The notes: generated by a model not told the origin, from the sequence alone. Shown: positions 48,990 through 60,379, counted from the stretch's first letter. The stretch is DNA of 64,000 bases from Chrysophaeum taylorii (GCA_029834535.1 JAQMWT010000551.1:124001-188000), one strand, 5' to 3'. Translations and numbers: made by a program.

Positions 48990-50450
48990 CAGTTGTCACG
49001 GTTTTGAGCGAGGGAATACCAGGTCATTGTTGTTGTTGTTAGAGTGTTGAATTTGCGGTGTGCATTGTTGAGACCACGGCCGAACGTGAATTGCGGGGAC
49101 CCGCGGGGACGCGTGGAGGCGCACCAGGAGGTGATCATCTTCCGAGGGAGGGAGGCGATGCCATAGCTTGCGGGCAACTTGGCCTGCCCAGCGAAGTTGA
49201 CGGCGAGAGATGTAGATATCGACTGTCTCCAGGCCGAGGCGCTGGAGTAGGGTTGAAGTTTTGACATGACGTTGCCTGGCGACGCGTAACGCTGCACATC
49301 GCGCGTGCGCACTGTGCGTGAAAGCATCGTAGACAATTGCAGACAACCTCGGTGAGGCACCATGATTCCGTACTGCGAAGGAGGGTGGCGAGGATGAGAC
49401 CGACGTAGTCAGTACGTTTGGCTCGGGCAGAGACGTATATCGACGCAAAAACGTAGTGACGGACCACACGCCGAAAGCCGCTGCCGTCTTCTTCAGACGA
49501 GAGTCAGCGTCCTCAGAGTCACTGCAGTTGCGAGAGAGTACAGTGCCCAGGTGTTTGAACTTCGCCACCACGGCGATCAATATGTGGCCCGGCCGTTACC
49601 TACGTCTAAGTCGGAGAGGTCGGCACCATCGTAGGTTGTCCGGGTCATTGAAGAAAGAGAATGCTTGGCTTGGCGACAAACAGCATCTCGGATTCTACCC
49701 TTTCCCTTGCTTGGCGGTCTCCCGTGTTGACTTCCATACCCTGGAACTGGTAAAATGCGCTTGATGGATAGACGGGGCGTCGCCTCGTTCGCGGCACGAC
49801 GATTGGCGGGAACGCCGCATCATCTGCTGACTCTTCGAGTGCGACTTCCCCAGTGCCGCGTTTTGCGTAGTAGCGACGGTCACCGAACACACATCATCGT
49901 GCTTCATCTTGAAAACGCATGCTGGTTCCCGACCTTCGCGACGACCTCGCCACGAAATGGTCAAGGACGCCACGCGTAGAACGAAAAAAAAAAGCAGACC
50001 AAGGACTTCACCCTGCTTAACGATGATGATGATTGAGTTGATCTAGGCTGCAGCGCCGGAGACGGAGAACCGAATTTGTATATGGTGGAGAGCTATAGCG
50101 AGGCGTACGAGTTTCGCTAGACCGCCGAATTTTGATAGCACCTGCCAGACTAGTAGGACCCTGCCGAGAGCCTTGACGAAATCAATGAATAGTACCCATG
50201 TGTTTCATGCCGTGCTGACGATGCTTATTCAATGCCATCTTCAGGCTGAAAGTGTGCGTCGGCAGTCCCCTGTTCTGGCAGAAAGCCGCACTGCGATTCG
50301 TGATCGGCCGAAATGGTACCGAGACGCTGGCGTATGATGTTCGAGACAATCTTTTGCGCGACCTCGAGCATCATCATCATCATCATCACGCCGCAATAGG
50401 AACGAACCTGCGGGCGAAAGGTCACCTTTCTTCGACGGTTGCAAGCTTCG
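48990..50450 (-). mobile_element. LINE (non-LTR retrotransposon) remnant, reverse transcriptase
   Basis: Minus-strand order: ISADHESQCGFLPEQGTAD (near 50260), then VLFIDFVKALGRV and KFGGLAKLVRLAIALHH (50190-50060), ADDAAFP of the YADD region (about 49800), FKHLGTVLSRNC (about 49560) and the end block LGLETVDIYISRRQLRWAGQ (about 49230-49150). This is the layout of LINE RT palm to C-terminus (RTE/CR1/Jockey-like; clade not fixed). Several frame changes and stops lie between the blocks. No 5' ORF1, endonuclease or tail is recognisable. Confidence 0.8.
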
Positions 50451-52029
50451 TCGTATTTGAGAGCACTACTCTCTGGACCGAGAGCCGACGGTGGGCGGGC
50501 GGAGTCGAATATGGGTGGGTGTTGTCGACGCGCGAGCTGCGAAGTCTGCGGCTCGCTTTGAGGAAAAGACAAAGAGATAAAAACGGTGGTGGAAACGCGC
50601 TGCGCAGAGCAGCGAACTTGCTGCGGCTGGAGACCAGGCGGCGACGAACGGGCAGCGGCGGCTGCCAAGACAACAACATCAGTGTCGCCTTGCGAGGCGT
50701 CGGCAGGAGGCGGACACGCCCGGGATGTACTTCGGCTGTGCGGTGGCATACGAGGCCCATTCGTTTAGCGACGATGGTAGCGATCCTGTCGCCGCTGCGA
50801 AGACTGACGGCGATTTCCCGATCTTAGAACGTTCGAATATTTCACCACGCCGCACACACTCGTTTACGATTTCTGCAGAGGGGAGGAGTTCTTTCGTTAT
50901 TACGAGATTGCAGGGGAGGATCTCTTCTTCATAGACTAGTCTCTCGATCCGAAAACAATACTAAGAAGCGACAAGACGTCATTGCCGCTGTTTACCGCCA
51001 TCGGTGGTGACGCAGAAGCGCAGTATCGTGTCGCCCTTTTCTATGAGTTTGGTTTAAGGAAGAAGGATCTTATTCCTTGGGCCTCCGACCAACAACACTC
51101 GCGGGGTCGGAGGAATCGACTTGGACTATACTACGACGACGTTGGAGGACCCCAAAGACTGCCTCGCGAACACAGAAAATGCGATGCAGAAGTCGCCAAG
51201 TTCTATCTTCGTGCGTGTGATCCAGGCTCGATTCTACAAACCCAATCGCCCATTCTACATTTACTGTGACACCGATGCCACGTACCAGCCCTGCGAGCCC
51301 GTTGCCTCCTTCGCGAAGGCCGCGGCTTGAAAATAATTCGAGTGTTTCGGGGCAGTTCCGGTGCACCAGTCGTCGTCGCTCGCCCAGCTCAAGATTTGAG
51401 CGTCGGTCGGCAAGATGGCCCACCTCCTGCAGCAGGAATTTGGCCTTCCTCGCGTACCCCCGGGTTGTCCTCCCCGGCGTAGGCTACGCCGGCACCCTGG
51501 ACGCCTGACGTCGAGTTTGTTCGCGACTTTGTGACGCTCTTCTCTTGGGGTATAATAGCCAATTCTCCTACGGATATACCGATAGCTTTGTAGAAAAACT
51601 GAGTCAGCTTGACGTCTGACGTTGCAGCGCATATTTCGAAATCAGGATCAGCACCCTCTTGGGAACACGTCGCCGACCCTCTCGCCTCGGGCTACGACGC
51701 GCGCCGGGGCACATCGAGACCAGCGGCACTCACTCGTTTGAAAAAACAAGCCGTCGTCCTAAAATCCGTCCAAAACCTTAGCTAGACACGTTTGAGGCCG
51801 CCCTGCCCGAACGCCGAGGGCCTTTGGGGAATACTCAAAGCCACGTCGTCGGGAGCTTCCCTCGGGCCTGTGTGGCGGCGGTGTTCCCTATAGGCTGGCT
51901 GCCCATCGTGACCCGCTCGCTACACGTGCTCAAGCACCATGCCGCGCTCTTTCGCTCTCGACAGGAAGGATCCGCCGCTCTGGCGACGGCAGTACTGGCC
52001 ACCGGCACGCGGCGGCAAGTCTGGTCGGA
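50451..52029. other. Unassigned repeat-rich stretch
   Basis: Short frames on both strands only. Plus 51121-51330 has PNRPFYIYCDTDATYQP, which looks vaguely like a retroelement RNase H start, but that is too short to assign. No RNA gene or terminal repeats seen. Confidence 0.4.
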
Positions 52030-52764
52030 TTGGCGCCTAATGAAGGCCCTTCTTCTCGCACGCGACCGGTCGAAGAACCTCCGAGACGCACGAGGATCGA
52101 CTCCCTGAATTCGGCGCTTGGACCGCGCCCGAAATCTGGCGAATACGTCGACGACGCGAATGGCGTCTACCGGCGCCACTACGTTCTGAACAGGGAATGG
52201 CGCTGTGCCCACGTCATCTTTCTGGAGGGAGAGACGCTGCCGTGGCCGACCGGCCGAATTCCGTTTCCGGAGGCTACGGACGAGACGTTTTGGACCACGG
52301 ACGGGCGAAAACAAGCCCGCGGCCTTTCGCGCGAGCCCGCGCTTGCGACTCTGCCGGCTCCGACGACGGTAGCCCCGGTCGTGCAGGGCACCGACACCGG
52401 CCGCGTTCGAAGCCCGTCGCCGACGCCGTCGTCGGGGAAAAAGCGACGCGCCCAACACGGGCTAAGCTATGCCACTACGCCTCGCCAGAAGAGTCGTACG
52501 AGTGGTCAGAAAGATGACGGCGAATACCGCGACGAGATGGACGCGGAGTTGAGTTTTGAGGAGCTGCAGAAGCGGCTCCGTGATTATAAAGCTCTGGTGA
52601 AGTCGCTACGCGCGGCGACAGTCGACGGCCCGTATTGCGCGCTGGACGAGAAAGATGACAAGATCACCGCCCAGCAAGAAGAATTCCGTTGCGTCCAGGC
52701 CGAACTTGATGCTCTTCGACTTTCGTACCAAAGCGCCGGTGCCGGAGAAGAAGATGATGATTGA
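52030..52764 (+). CDS. Hypothetical protein fragment, possibly transposon-encoded
   Basis: An open frame of about 244 codons with no ATG near its start, so it is either a downstream exon or a relic. The first half contains YVDDANGVYRRHYVLNREWR and FLEGETLPWPTGRIPFPEA; the second half is charged and forms a coiled coil (LSFEELQKRLRDYKALVKSLR, then QQEEFRCVQAELDALRLSY), ending in EEDDD. No family recognised. The surroundings are repeat-rich. Confidence 0.35.
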   Translation: MAPNEGPSSRTRPVEEPPRRTRIDSLNSALGPRPKSGEYVDDANGVYRRHYVLNREWRCAHVIFLEGETLPWPTGRIPFPEATDETFWTTDGRKQARGLSREPALATLPAPTTVAPVVQGTDTGRVRSPSPTPSSGKKRRAQHGLSYATTPRQKSRTSGQKDDGEYRDEMDAELSFEELQKRLRDYKALVKSLRAATVDGPYCALDEKDDKITAQQEEFRCVQAELDALRLSYQSAGAGEEDDD

Positions 52765-53093
52765 TGCGGCGGACCTGACTCCCCAACGTCGATTAGAGCT
52801 TCTCCGACCACTTATGGCGGCTGCGCGCGAAAAGCTTCTTCCGCGAGGACGACATCGGCGACGCGACCTCCTCGCCGACTTCGCATCGAGACTCCCTCCC
52901 TCCCTCCCTCCCTCCCAGCGCACGACGAGTTGCTTGGGCTTTGATGACGATGTTGGCCGGATCGGATGATGAAGCAGCCAAAGAGCATTGTACAGTGTGG
53001 TGTTTTACGAAATGTTGGGCGGTTTCGTTGTACAGAAGTCTGTCTGTCTGTGGAAGGCCAGGATATTTGGTCTGACCTTGTGGGGAGAGAGAG
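52765..53093. other. Spacer upstream of the MBL-fold gene
   Basis: 329 bases with a CCCT run near 52893-52915 and a short GTCT run near 53040. No gene seen. Confidence 0.5.
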
Positions 53094-53930
53094 ATGGGGT
53101 CTAGTTGTATGGTGACTGTAGCCAGCTCAGAAGGGAAGATGTGGTTCTTCTTCTCGGTCCTTCCTTGGGTCACAAGTTTGAGTAGCGCTTGGGAGTACAC
53201 TCACCTGGGCATCAACACGCAAGTGTGGAGGAGTCCGCGGGGGACGACGCTGCTCGTGGACCCCATTCTCGTGGACGAGCTAGTGTTCTTTGGGCAAAAG
53301 TTGTTGTTCCGGCAGTCGCGGGCCGATGTCCCGATGAGGACTCAGAAACTTCTCGGGGGCGACTTCGACGCGATCGTGCTGACGCAGGGCTGGGACGACC
53401 ACGCGCATCGACCGACTTTGAGCGCTTTGGCGAAGCACGGGAAACCGGTCGTAGGACCGGCCACGGCGAAAGCGGCCGCGAAAGACGCGGGTCTCGAGCT
53501 CACCGTGCTGGATCACGGCGGTGTGACCTGGGTGAACGAGTGCCAGATTCGCGCCTTTCCGGGGGCCCTTCTGGGGCCGCCCTGGAGCAAGCGCGAGAAC
53601 TCGGTGTGGGCTTCGTACGGCGGGCCGAGTCTATATTACGAACCTCACTCAGACTTTGACGCGTGCGAGGACGTGACCGCGGACATATTGGTGGCCCCCG
53701 CCGTCGCCCAGCGGATTGGGGGGTTCGATTTGGTCTTCGGGAAAATAGCGCGGGGGGCAAAGCTGTTGAACGCGCGGACGGTCGTCGCGCTCCGGAACGG
53801 GGAAAACGACTCTGACGGCCTGCTGGCGCCCCTGATCGAGCAGGTCGGGAGTTACGACGAGGCCAAAGCCGCGCTTCCTCCGGATGTTCGCTTCTACGCC
53901 CCCCAGATTGGCGAGGAGATTTTAATCTAG
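53094..53930 (+). CDS. Metallo-beta-lactamase-fold protein (UlaG-like, divergent metal site)
   Basis: 278 residues. A hydrophobic N-terminus (about 15-32) may be a signal or plastid-targeting segment. YTHLGINTQVWRSPRGTTLL then LVDPILVDELVFFGQKLLF resembles cyanobacterial and plant MBL-fold proteins of the At1g29700 type. LTQGWDDHAHRPTL replaces the classical HxHxDH with DDHAH, a feature of that subgroup. ALLGPPWSKRENSVW and GPSLYYEPHSDFD are further family blocks. The biochemical role in this subgroup is not known; hydrolase or scaffold. Single exon from ATG at 53094. Convergent with the PX gene, 244 bases apart. Confidence 0.85.
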   Translation: MGSSCMVTVASSEGKMWFFFSVLPWVTSLSSAWEYTHLGINTQVWRSPRGTTLLVDPILVDELVFFGQKLLFRQSRADVPMRTQKLLGGDFDAIVLTQGWDDHAHRPTLSALAKHGKPVVGPATAKAAAKDAGLELTVLDHGGVTWVNECQIRAFPGALLGPPWSKRENSVWASYGGPSLYYEPHSDFDACEDVTADILVAPAVAQRIGGFDLVFGKIARGAKLLNARTVVALRNGENDSDGLLAPLIEQVGSYDEAKAALPPDVRFYAPQIGEEILI

Positions 53931-54174
53931 TTGGGGAAACGACGACGACGAAGAAGATCGTAGTAGTGGTGGTTGGGCTTGGTGGTGGTGGTGTCAAAGA
54001 AGAAGAAGAAGAAGAAGAAGAAGCAGCAGGAAAAGCAGAAGGAGGCGCGCACGGAGAATCTTGGACGAGGCCGCGGCGGCAAAAAAAAAAGAGAGAATAT
54101 CCTGGAGGCGGCGGCAGCGGCGGCGAGGCCTCGTCCGTCCAGAAGTACAAAGAACTTGGCAGAGATAGATCAGA

Positions 54175-55365
54175 TCACTTTTGCTGGTCTTTGGCGGCGG
54201 CGGCGGGGGCGCCGACGGGAAGTCCGAGGAGAGTGGTTGGGGGGGCGTCGAGGGCCGTACAGGAGAGGCCCTTCTGGAGGAGGATCTTGCGGAGGGTGTC
54301 GATGTCGAGCTCGACGTCGGCGCCGTAGACGGCGCTGAGGACGATCCAGGCTGGCTTGGTAACCATGTCCCATTCGATAGGTTTGTCGCGCGACGCGAGG
54401 TCATCCAGGCAGGCCCTCACGGTGATAGGTCCGGGGGATGTCTTGGTGCTCGAGCTCTTCCCGCGCTTGGGGGTGATAGAGGTGACGAAATCCTGGACCC
54501 ATTTGGTGGGGATCGCGTGCGCGACGTGGCCACCCCAAGAGACGACGATATTCCTCACGACGCGCATGTCTTCGCGGTGAAGTCGGAGAAGAAGCTCGCA
54601 ATCGAGGTCGATGAACTCGAGGACGTCCGGGTCGTAGGCCCGACGCGCGCGGAACCAGTCGATCGCTTGGGCGAGGTAACTCCTGAGCTTGCGCGTCGCG
54701 GCGACCGCCTTGCGATGATCGGCTTTGCGATCGGGCGGCGGGCTATTGCCGAACCAACCTTTGTCGTGGCCGTTCGCCTCCTCGGGAAGGGGGAGGGCCG
54801 GCAGGGCGCGCGCGCACGCGGGAACGCGCTGCTTGAGCTTCTTGTGGAGTTGATTGAAGTCGTCGAGGCTCCGCGTCAGCACGAAACGGGTCGTAGAAAA
54901 TTTGACGCTTATTTCCCATTCGCTCGAGTTCTCCGGAGTCCGTACTTCGGCGTGGAGCATCGCCGATATCGAGGGCCTCGTGTGGTCGAAGGTGCGCCCC
55001 CCATCCCGCGAGCAGCGAAGTTGTGGCAAAAAATCGTCCGCGGTAAACCCGGGAGGAGCGTCGCGCGCCGACCTCAAACCCTCGAACGCCGCCTCGATGT
55101 CGGCAAAACTCGTCGCCCCCCGCCGCGCCAGCTCGGCCCGCTCGTTCCAGGGCGTCGCGGGACCCACGCTCCGCGACATCACGAGCGCCGACTTTATGTA
55201 CGCGCGCCGCCGTTCGAGGTATGACACGTCGGGCGAGTGCAACCCTAGGATCTGCGCGCACTTGGACGCCGGAAGCACCTCGTACACGGCGTCCTCCTCG
55301 TGGTTCTCCTCGATCGGCTCGTTATACACATCGCTCGAACACGCACACGCGACCAAGTTTTCCAT
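54175..55365 (-). CDS. PX-domain protein with a degenerate J-like N-terminus
   Basis: 396 residues from ATG at 55365. Residues about 145-280 form a PX domain, which binds phosphoinositides on endosomes: EWEISVKFSTTRFVLTRSLD, then DDFNQLHKKLKQRVP, a Pro-rich turn ALPALPLPEEANGH and helices ATRKLRSYLAQAIDWF. Residues 25-105 (EDAVYEVL, RRAYIKSALVMS, then FADIEAAFEGLRSA) have the spacing of DnaJ helices I-III but lack HPD. Residues 300-390 have QDFVTSITP and VTKPAWIVLSAVYGADVELDID, unassigned. Likely an endosomal sorting factor, inferred. The MVLGV-type upstream frame lacks an ATG. Confidence 0.75.
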   Translation of the reverse strand: MENLVACACSSDVYNEPIEENHEEDAVYEVLPASKCAQILGLHSPDVSYLERRRAYIKSALVMSRSVGPATPWNERAELARRGATSFADIEAAFEGLRSARDAPPGFTADDFLPQLRCSRDGGRTFDHTRPSISAMLHAEVRTPENSSEWEISVKFSTTRFVLTRSLDDFNQLHKKLKQRVPACARALPALPLPEEANGHDKGWFGNSPPPDRKADHRKAVAATRKLRSYLAQAIDWFRARRAYDPDVLEFIDLDCELLLRLHREDMRVVRNIVVSWGGHVAHAIPTKWVQDFVTSITPKRGKSSSTKTSPGPITVRACLDDLASRDKPIEWDMVTKPAWIVLSAVYGADVELDIDTLRKILLQKGLSCTALDAPPTTLLGLPVGAPAAAAKDQQK

Positions 55366-56730
55366 GGCTCTCGCTTCACTCCTCCATCTATTTATTATTA
55401 GCACCACAGACGTCTGTTCTCCTTTCTATACAAACACAAACACAAACCCCCTTGGGACATCTATCTACCTAAGAACGCACCGGTAAAAAGAAAAGTACCG
55501 GACCTTTCGCGGTGATTTTTCTTGCTTCTCGTCATATTTATAACGGATTCTTAACGGATTTATTGTTTTCTCGCTCAGAGAGAGTCTTGTTGTCTTTTTG
55601 GTCCTCCTCCTATACAGAGAGAGAGCCAGGGCCGCGCCGCGAGGATCCAGATCCATATGGGGCAGACAATCAATCCTAGGCCGCCGCAAACAACAAGGGC
55701 GGAAGAAAGAGTGGTCCCCATGCTCACTACTAATTTAGATAGCACGACGCGGCGGGCGGCCTCGGCTCATATCAGCACCAGGGAGTGAGGACGGCGCGCA
55801 TCGCGCCATGATGTGATAAGCGAACCATCGTATTTCTTTCTTTTTTTTTTTCTCTCTCTCTCTCTCTAGGGAAGACGATGGAATAGTCATCTGCCCATAA
55901 ACACCGAGGGATGATGATACCGGCTTCAGGCGCAGGCGGCGGCGGCGGCGGCATTGGAGGAGGAGAGAGCTTTGACGACGACGACGACGTCAAAGCTGCC
56001 ACCCAAGAAGAACTTTTTTTTTCTGATAATAATTATTGAAAGAATCGTTTTTTGTTGAACGCCACGACATTCCATTCCATTCTGTTCTGGGACGAAAAGA
56101 ATTTTTTAAGAGTTATGAGTTATGATAGAGGTTATGAGCAATGCCAAATGAGGTTCGAATCTCGTCTACGATCTTGGCGTCCTCGTCTATCATGGCGTCT
56201 ACCATCACAGCGCCCGAGCTTCATCGCGGTCGCGTCTGAGCCAGTCGGGACACAGCCTTCTGGCTTGGGTCCTTCTGGGCTCGACGCCGCGCAGCCGCGT
56301 CCGGCATGACGGAAGTGACTCAGCATTTTCGCGCTCGCTTGTTTACTCTAGTAGTTGGCCTTGAACACCTGGTATTGTCAACGCACGGGGCATTGCAAGA
56401 GGTGGGAAACTACCAAATACGCCCCTGATTAACACGAGGCTATCCCGGCGAGCCCGCATGACCTGCATGAAGCTGGCAGCCACATGGCGAGCGAGCCCAT
56501 GATTGAATTTCGCGGCGGTCTGTGTACCACTGGCAATCGCAAGCACAACTCAAGCGGGGCTGATTTTGTACTGCGAACTCTATGACGAGCTATAAACTGA
56601 ACACTGATTGGTTTGTTTAGCGTCAGCACCAGCCAATGAGAGGCCAAAATAGCTCGTCAGCATTTTCCCCCGGCGTGCTGCTCGAGACTTTTTGACGAGC
56701 AAGCAACACCGACCAACCACCGACCGAACG
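55366..56730. other. Spacer without recognisable gene
   Basis: 1.36 kb of mixed sequence with TCTC microsatellite near 55852-55868, GGC run near 55936-55952 and GAC run near 55973-55990. Short frames only. Confidence 0.45.
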
Positions 56731-57105
56731 ATGTCTCAGGGGAGGGACCTTAAGCAGCGAAATCCCCGTACCAACGAAGAGATCGAATGCGACAAGCGTG
56801 CGCAGGAGCAGCAGCGGGTAGCTGAAGCAAATGCGACGCTGCAGAGGCTCGAAGGGCCTTCTTCCAGCCGCGACCAGCTGCGAGGAACCGAGCCAAGTCC
56901 GTCGGGGACACAAAACGGTGGAGTGCGTGACGACGAGGAGGACGAAGACGACGTACACAATGAGGTGATGTCAGAAGCAGAGCCGGTCAGGCCAACTCCT
57001 GTCAGAAGTACCGACCCGAGTGACCTCCACGTCGACGTGACCGATATTAAGAATCCAAGCAATTTGCGTGGACTCGGCGCTTTCGACAAGAGTACAGAGC
57101 TCTAG
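56731..57105 (+). CDS. Hypothetical acidic protein
   Basis: 124 residues from ATG at 56731. Strongly hydrophilic, with a helix RAQEQQRVAEANATLQRLEG, an acidic patch DDEEDEDDVHNEVMSEAEP and a C-terminal PSNLRGLGAFDKSTEL. No family recognised. It lies in repeat-rich sequence, followed 276 bases on by a SINE-like copy, so it could belong to a transposable element. Confidence 0.4.
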   Translation: MSQGRDLKQRNPRTNEEIECDKRAQEQQRVAEANATLQRLEGPSSSRDQLRGTEPSPSGTQNGGVRDDEEDEDDVHNEVMSEAEPVRPTPVRSTDPSDLHVDVTDIKNPSNLRGLGAFDKSTEL

Positions 57106-57380
57106 CGTCGAGGTTTGTACCGACGGCACTCGATCGCGAAGGCGTCATCCCGGGCGAGCTCCCGCGCGGATCGACAATTATGTCTCGTTCTTCGGCTGAC
57201 GGCGGTCGCTCTTGGCGCCAAGGCACTGTCCTCCATCCTGCGGAAATGGGCGACTCGGCAGTCGACCTCTTGTTGTCCCCGTCGCATTACAGGGATCGAC
57301 TTGGCGTCGCGGCTTCGGAATCGCGCCCTTGGTTTCGGATCGTACGCGATGCGGATTTCACCGACGTGACGCGCGGTCTT

Positions 57381-57700
57381 AACTAACTTCAGACCTCTCC
57401 CGAGGCATGAGAGCCAGAGCATGGGAGCCAGGCCGGACCGGCAGGAGCCGATCCGGTATCACATAGGAACATCACCGGGCAGATGCGAGGGACGAGGACT
57501 TGTTGACAGCGAACCGCCACTGCGCGCGGTCTTGTGCGAGGTCGTGCAAAAGCGTCGCAGGCCGCGAACTCCACGAACAATCGAGACATGTCCGTCGCGT
57601 TCTGCCCAACCGAGCGAACCCCATCATTCCCAGCGCGGACCTTTCTTCCGGGTGCTAACCGGCCAGCCCGGGGGGCGAGCAGGCACCGTCTCATTATTCC
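57381..57700 (-). mobile_element. SINE-like element, divergent partial copy
   Basis: The end AACTAACTTCAGACCTCTCC matches the tail side of the 28.6 kb copy, as does GGCCGGACC and later AACCGGCCAGCCCGGGGGGC. The middle is diverged. No target duplication found. Confidence 0.6.
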
Positions 57701-57859
57701 GGGACGACCGGGCAGTCTCATCGACGAGCAAATGACGGAATGCGGACGGCAGAACGAGAGTGGGCGACGGGCACTGCGGCTACCGCGGTAGCGTGCGACA
57801 GGTTCTCCTGAAACGCGGTAATTGCGTCGACTCAATCACTGCCGCGCAAATACGTCGAG

Positions 57860-58282
57860 ATGGCGCGCGATGTGGTTGTAAGAGGATCGGAGGAGAACCC
57901 TGACGCCATCGTCAAGAAGCTGTCACTCGACCCCAACTTTGCGGAGCACGTTGTTGCAAGGAGGAGGCCGTCGGATCTTCGTGCCGCAGCCCTGCAACCG
58001 CCAAAATACTTGTTCGGCAGCACCGACCCGATCGACGGTCTAGTCCCAGGCCAATGTTTACTCGACTTCGCGCTTTTGGACATCACTGTTCGGAGATTCG
58101 ACGATGATGGGACCTTGCCGATCAGTCGCTGCACGCACCGAGAGTCGGGAAGACCCGGTATATTTGAGCACGACGGCAGAGTTCACTACACGTCCTGGGT
58201 AAGCGCCGAACTCGAGCGGGCTGCCATCACAGTAGACAGATGGCTACCCGTAGCCTGGTTGTGCGCGAGCGACATTTATTAG
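57860..58282 (+). CDS. Hypothetical protein
   Basis: 140 residues from ATG at 57860. Contains KKLSLDPNFAEHVVARRR, then PPKYLFGSTDPIDGLVPGQ and HYTSWVSAELERAAITVD. No family recognised. Surrounded by transposon remnants; could be element-encoded or an exon. Confidence 0.35.
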   Translation: MARDVVVRGSEENPDAIVKKLSLDPNFAEHVVARRRPSDLRAAALQPPKYLFGSTDPIDGLVPGQCLLDFALLDITVRRFDDDGTLPISRCTHRESGRPGIFEHDGRVHYTSWVSAELERAAITVDRWLPVAWLCASDIY

Positions 58283-58947
58283 TGCTAATTCTCGCGCTTG
58301 CCGCATTGACTGATGACAGATAGGGCGCAAGCTAGATAGGGCGCGAGAGAGCGAGGTACGAGCTCAGCCCATCATCGTCGAGACGAGGACGAACTTCCTT
58401 CTTTCTTTTCGCATTATACCAAAACAATAAAATTTCTACTACAAGAGCTCGCGCTATAAAATCAAAGCCACTCAAGCCGGACCAGGGAGCGGCCCGGAGT
58501 CACGACGGGGACCCTGCCCCCAGACCGCGCGTTTTTTTTTTTTTTGTGCTGGGATCAATCATATGTGCACTAGTCTGCGACTTCGTCTTCCAAGCGACGG
58601 CTGGCATCCGCCGCAAAGAAAGTTAACGATGTCATGATGGTGGTGTGCTCGAGCTTGAGGTGTCCCGCCTAAAGACCGTTAGCCAAAGTTCGATTTCGCT
58701 TTGTTCGAAGCAGGAATCGAGGCGCAAGTAGCTCGCGTTCCGGGAGCTATAGTCTTTTATAATCCACCCCCTCCCACTTTTTATTTTAAGTTCGCGAAGA
58801 AGGCAGGAGTGCCCTTGTTGTTTTTTTTACCAAATCACTTGACTTCGAGCTTGAAATTCCTAATAATAAATTTCGGGCTATTTACGATGTAACTTATCAA
58901 CCCAGCACTGGGCCGCCGCACCGCCATTGTCCCCGAGCAGAAGACAA
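58283..58947. other. Spacer, nothing recognisable
   Basis: 665 bases with a poly-T tract near 58528-58545 and AT-rich sequence near 58770-58880. No gene. Confidence 0.45.
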
Positions 58948-59500
58948 CTAGCAGCGCCAGCGTTTGGACAAAGGAAGCAAATCAAGTTCGAGCTCTTCAA
59001 CGACGCTCTCGAGAGTGCGATCGCCGGCGATTTTGGTGGTGTAGCGGACTCTAGGGTGCGGGCCGAAGAGGGAACTGTCTGCGACGCAGGACGAACGGGA
59101 ACTTGTCACCAGAGTTGAAGTCGATGCGCGGCACCGGGACGACGCGCTCGACGCCATCGACGCGAGTAGAGAGCTCAAGCAGGATATCACTGATAATCCT
59201 CTTGACCACGTACCGCGTTTCTTTGTAATCACCGTGTTCGGGAAAGAGGTTTCGCAGCAGCATGACCGGCATGCCGACCTTGAGGTTAAGCTCGTGGGGT
59301 GGCATGTCCTTGGCGGTGACCGTGTAGAGAAACTCAATCGGGTACGTCAAGTCGTCGTCATCATTGGTGACCGCGTCGGCCGAATAGAAGGTACGGACGC
59401 CTGCAGACGGGGCCGTCATCCGAGAGTTGTTGGTCTTCTTGGGCGTTGAAATGGCTAATTCGAACAGCGCCTTTTCGCCAAGTTCGCACCTCCCTAACAA
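58948..59500 (-). mobile_element. Helitron helicase C-terminal fragment
   Basis: Minus-strand frame 59500-59051 encodes LTYPIEFLYTVTAKDMPPHE then LNLKVGMPVMLLRNLFPEHG and VPVPRIDFNSGDKFPFVLRR RQFPLRPA, the classic Pif1/Helitron segment just before the TINKSQGQT block. Homologous in type to the helicase pieces of copies A-C but covers an adjacent, non-overlapping segment, so it comes from a larger, autonomous-type Helitron. Truncated on both sides. Confidence 0.8.
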
Positions 59501-59639
59501 ACCCTAATATTTTGAACTGGGTAGTAAAGTTCGAATTTTCAAAATGTGTACCACAGTTTCGAAACAGTAGCGAAACTGTAGCAGAAAGGAACGGTACTGT
59601 AAGTCTGTCCCATGAATCTCAGGTCAAGAGACCTGATTG

Positions 59640-60250
59640 GAGGATGGATGACGTCATTCACAGAACACGGCGTGCGAGTTCGGCCGCGTCGGGGTGGCCA
59701 GCCTGCTGCTCGCTCACGGCGCTGACGTCCACCAGTGCGGCGGCAACAACGTTGGTTCCTCTTCCTTTTTTTACGTCGTCGCGAGCTTAAACGGGTATTG
59801 CTTCCTTCTGTCGCTCCAGCCTGAAGGGATTTGTCGCCGATTGCTACTTTCGCGCGAAGTGGTTCGGTTAGTGCTCGAAAAGGTGTGCCGACGTCTACGG
59901 CGGTACCTCGTCTTTTCGCTTCGCAAGCCAGAACGGTCGACGTGCCACGTCTGTTGCTCGAGACAGACAACAGGTGCCGACGTCAATCAGGTCGCGAACA
60001 ACGGTGACTCGCGGCTTTCTACTAACGCGTGCTACGCGTTGCCGCCTGAAACGCGGCCCCGACGTCAATCAGCTCGCTCGTACGACCTCTCGCCGCTTCA
60101 CTTCGCTGGCGGTAATGGTAACGTCGACGTCGCTCGGTTTTTGATTGCCCACGGCGCCGACGCCCGCCGCGCGGACGTACGCGGCCAGACGTCCGTCGAT
60201 GCGCGGGTGCTCACCCGGACCTGTGTCCTCGACAAAATCATCCTCTTCGA
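59640..60250 (+). pseudogene. Degenerate ankyrin-repeat gene
   Basis: Pieces of ankyrin repeats occur in more than one plus-strand frame: MASLLLAHGADVHQCG near 59694, TGADVNQ near 59970, and SPLHFAGGNGNVDVARFLIA HGADARRADVRGQT near 60090-60190. Between them the repeat pattern is lost, and the frame changes at least twice, so this is probably a decayed gene rather than a spliced one. A spliced gene with very short exons cannot be ruled out. Confidence 0.6.
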
Positions 60251-60379
60251 ATCATCTTATTCTAGAGCCGATGATGATGACGACATCGGCCTGTGGTGGT
60301 GGTGGTGCGGGACGAGCGCCGCACGACGGAGATATGTGCGCGCTGCAGTCGTCGACGCCGGTGGTCCAGAAAAATAACA

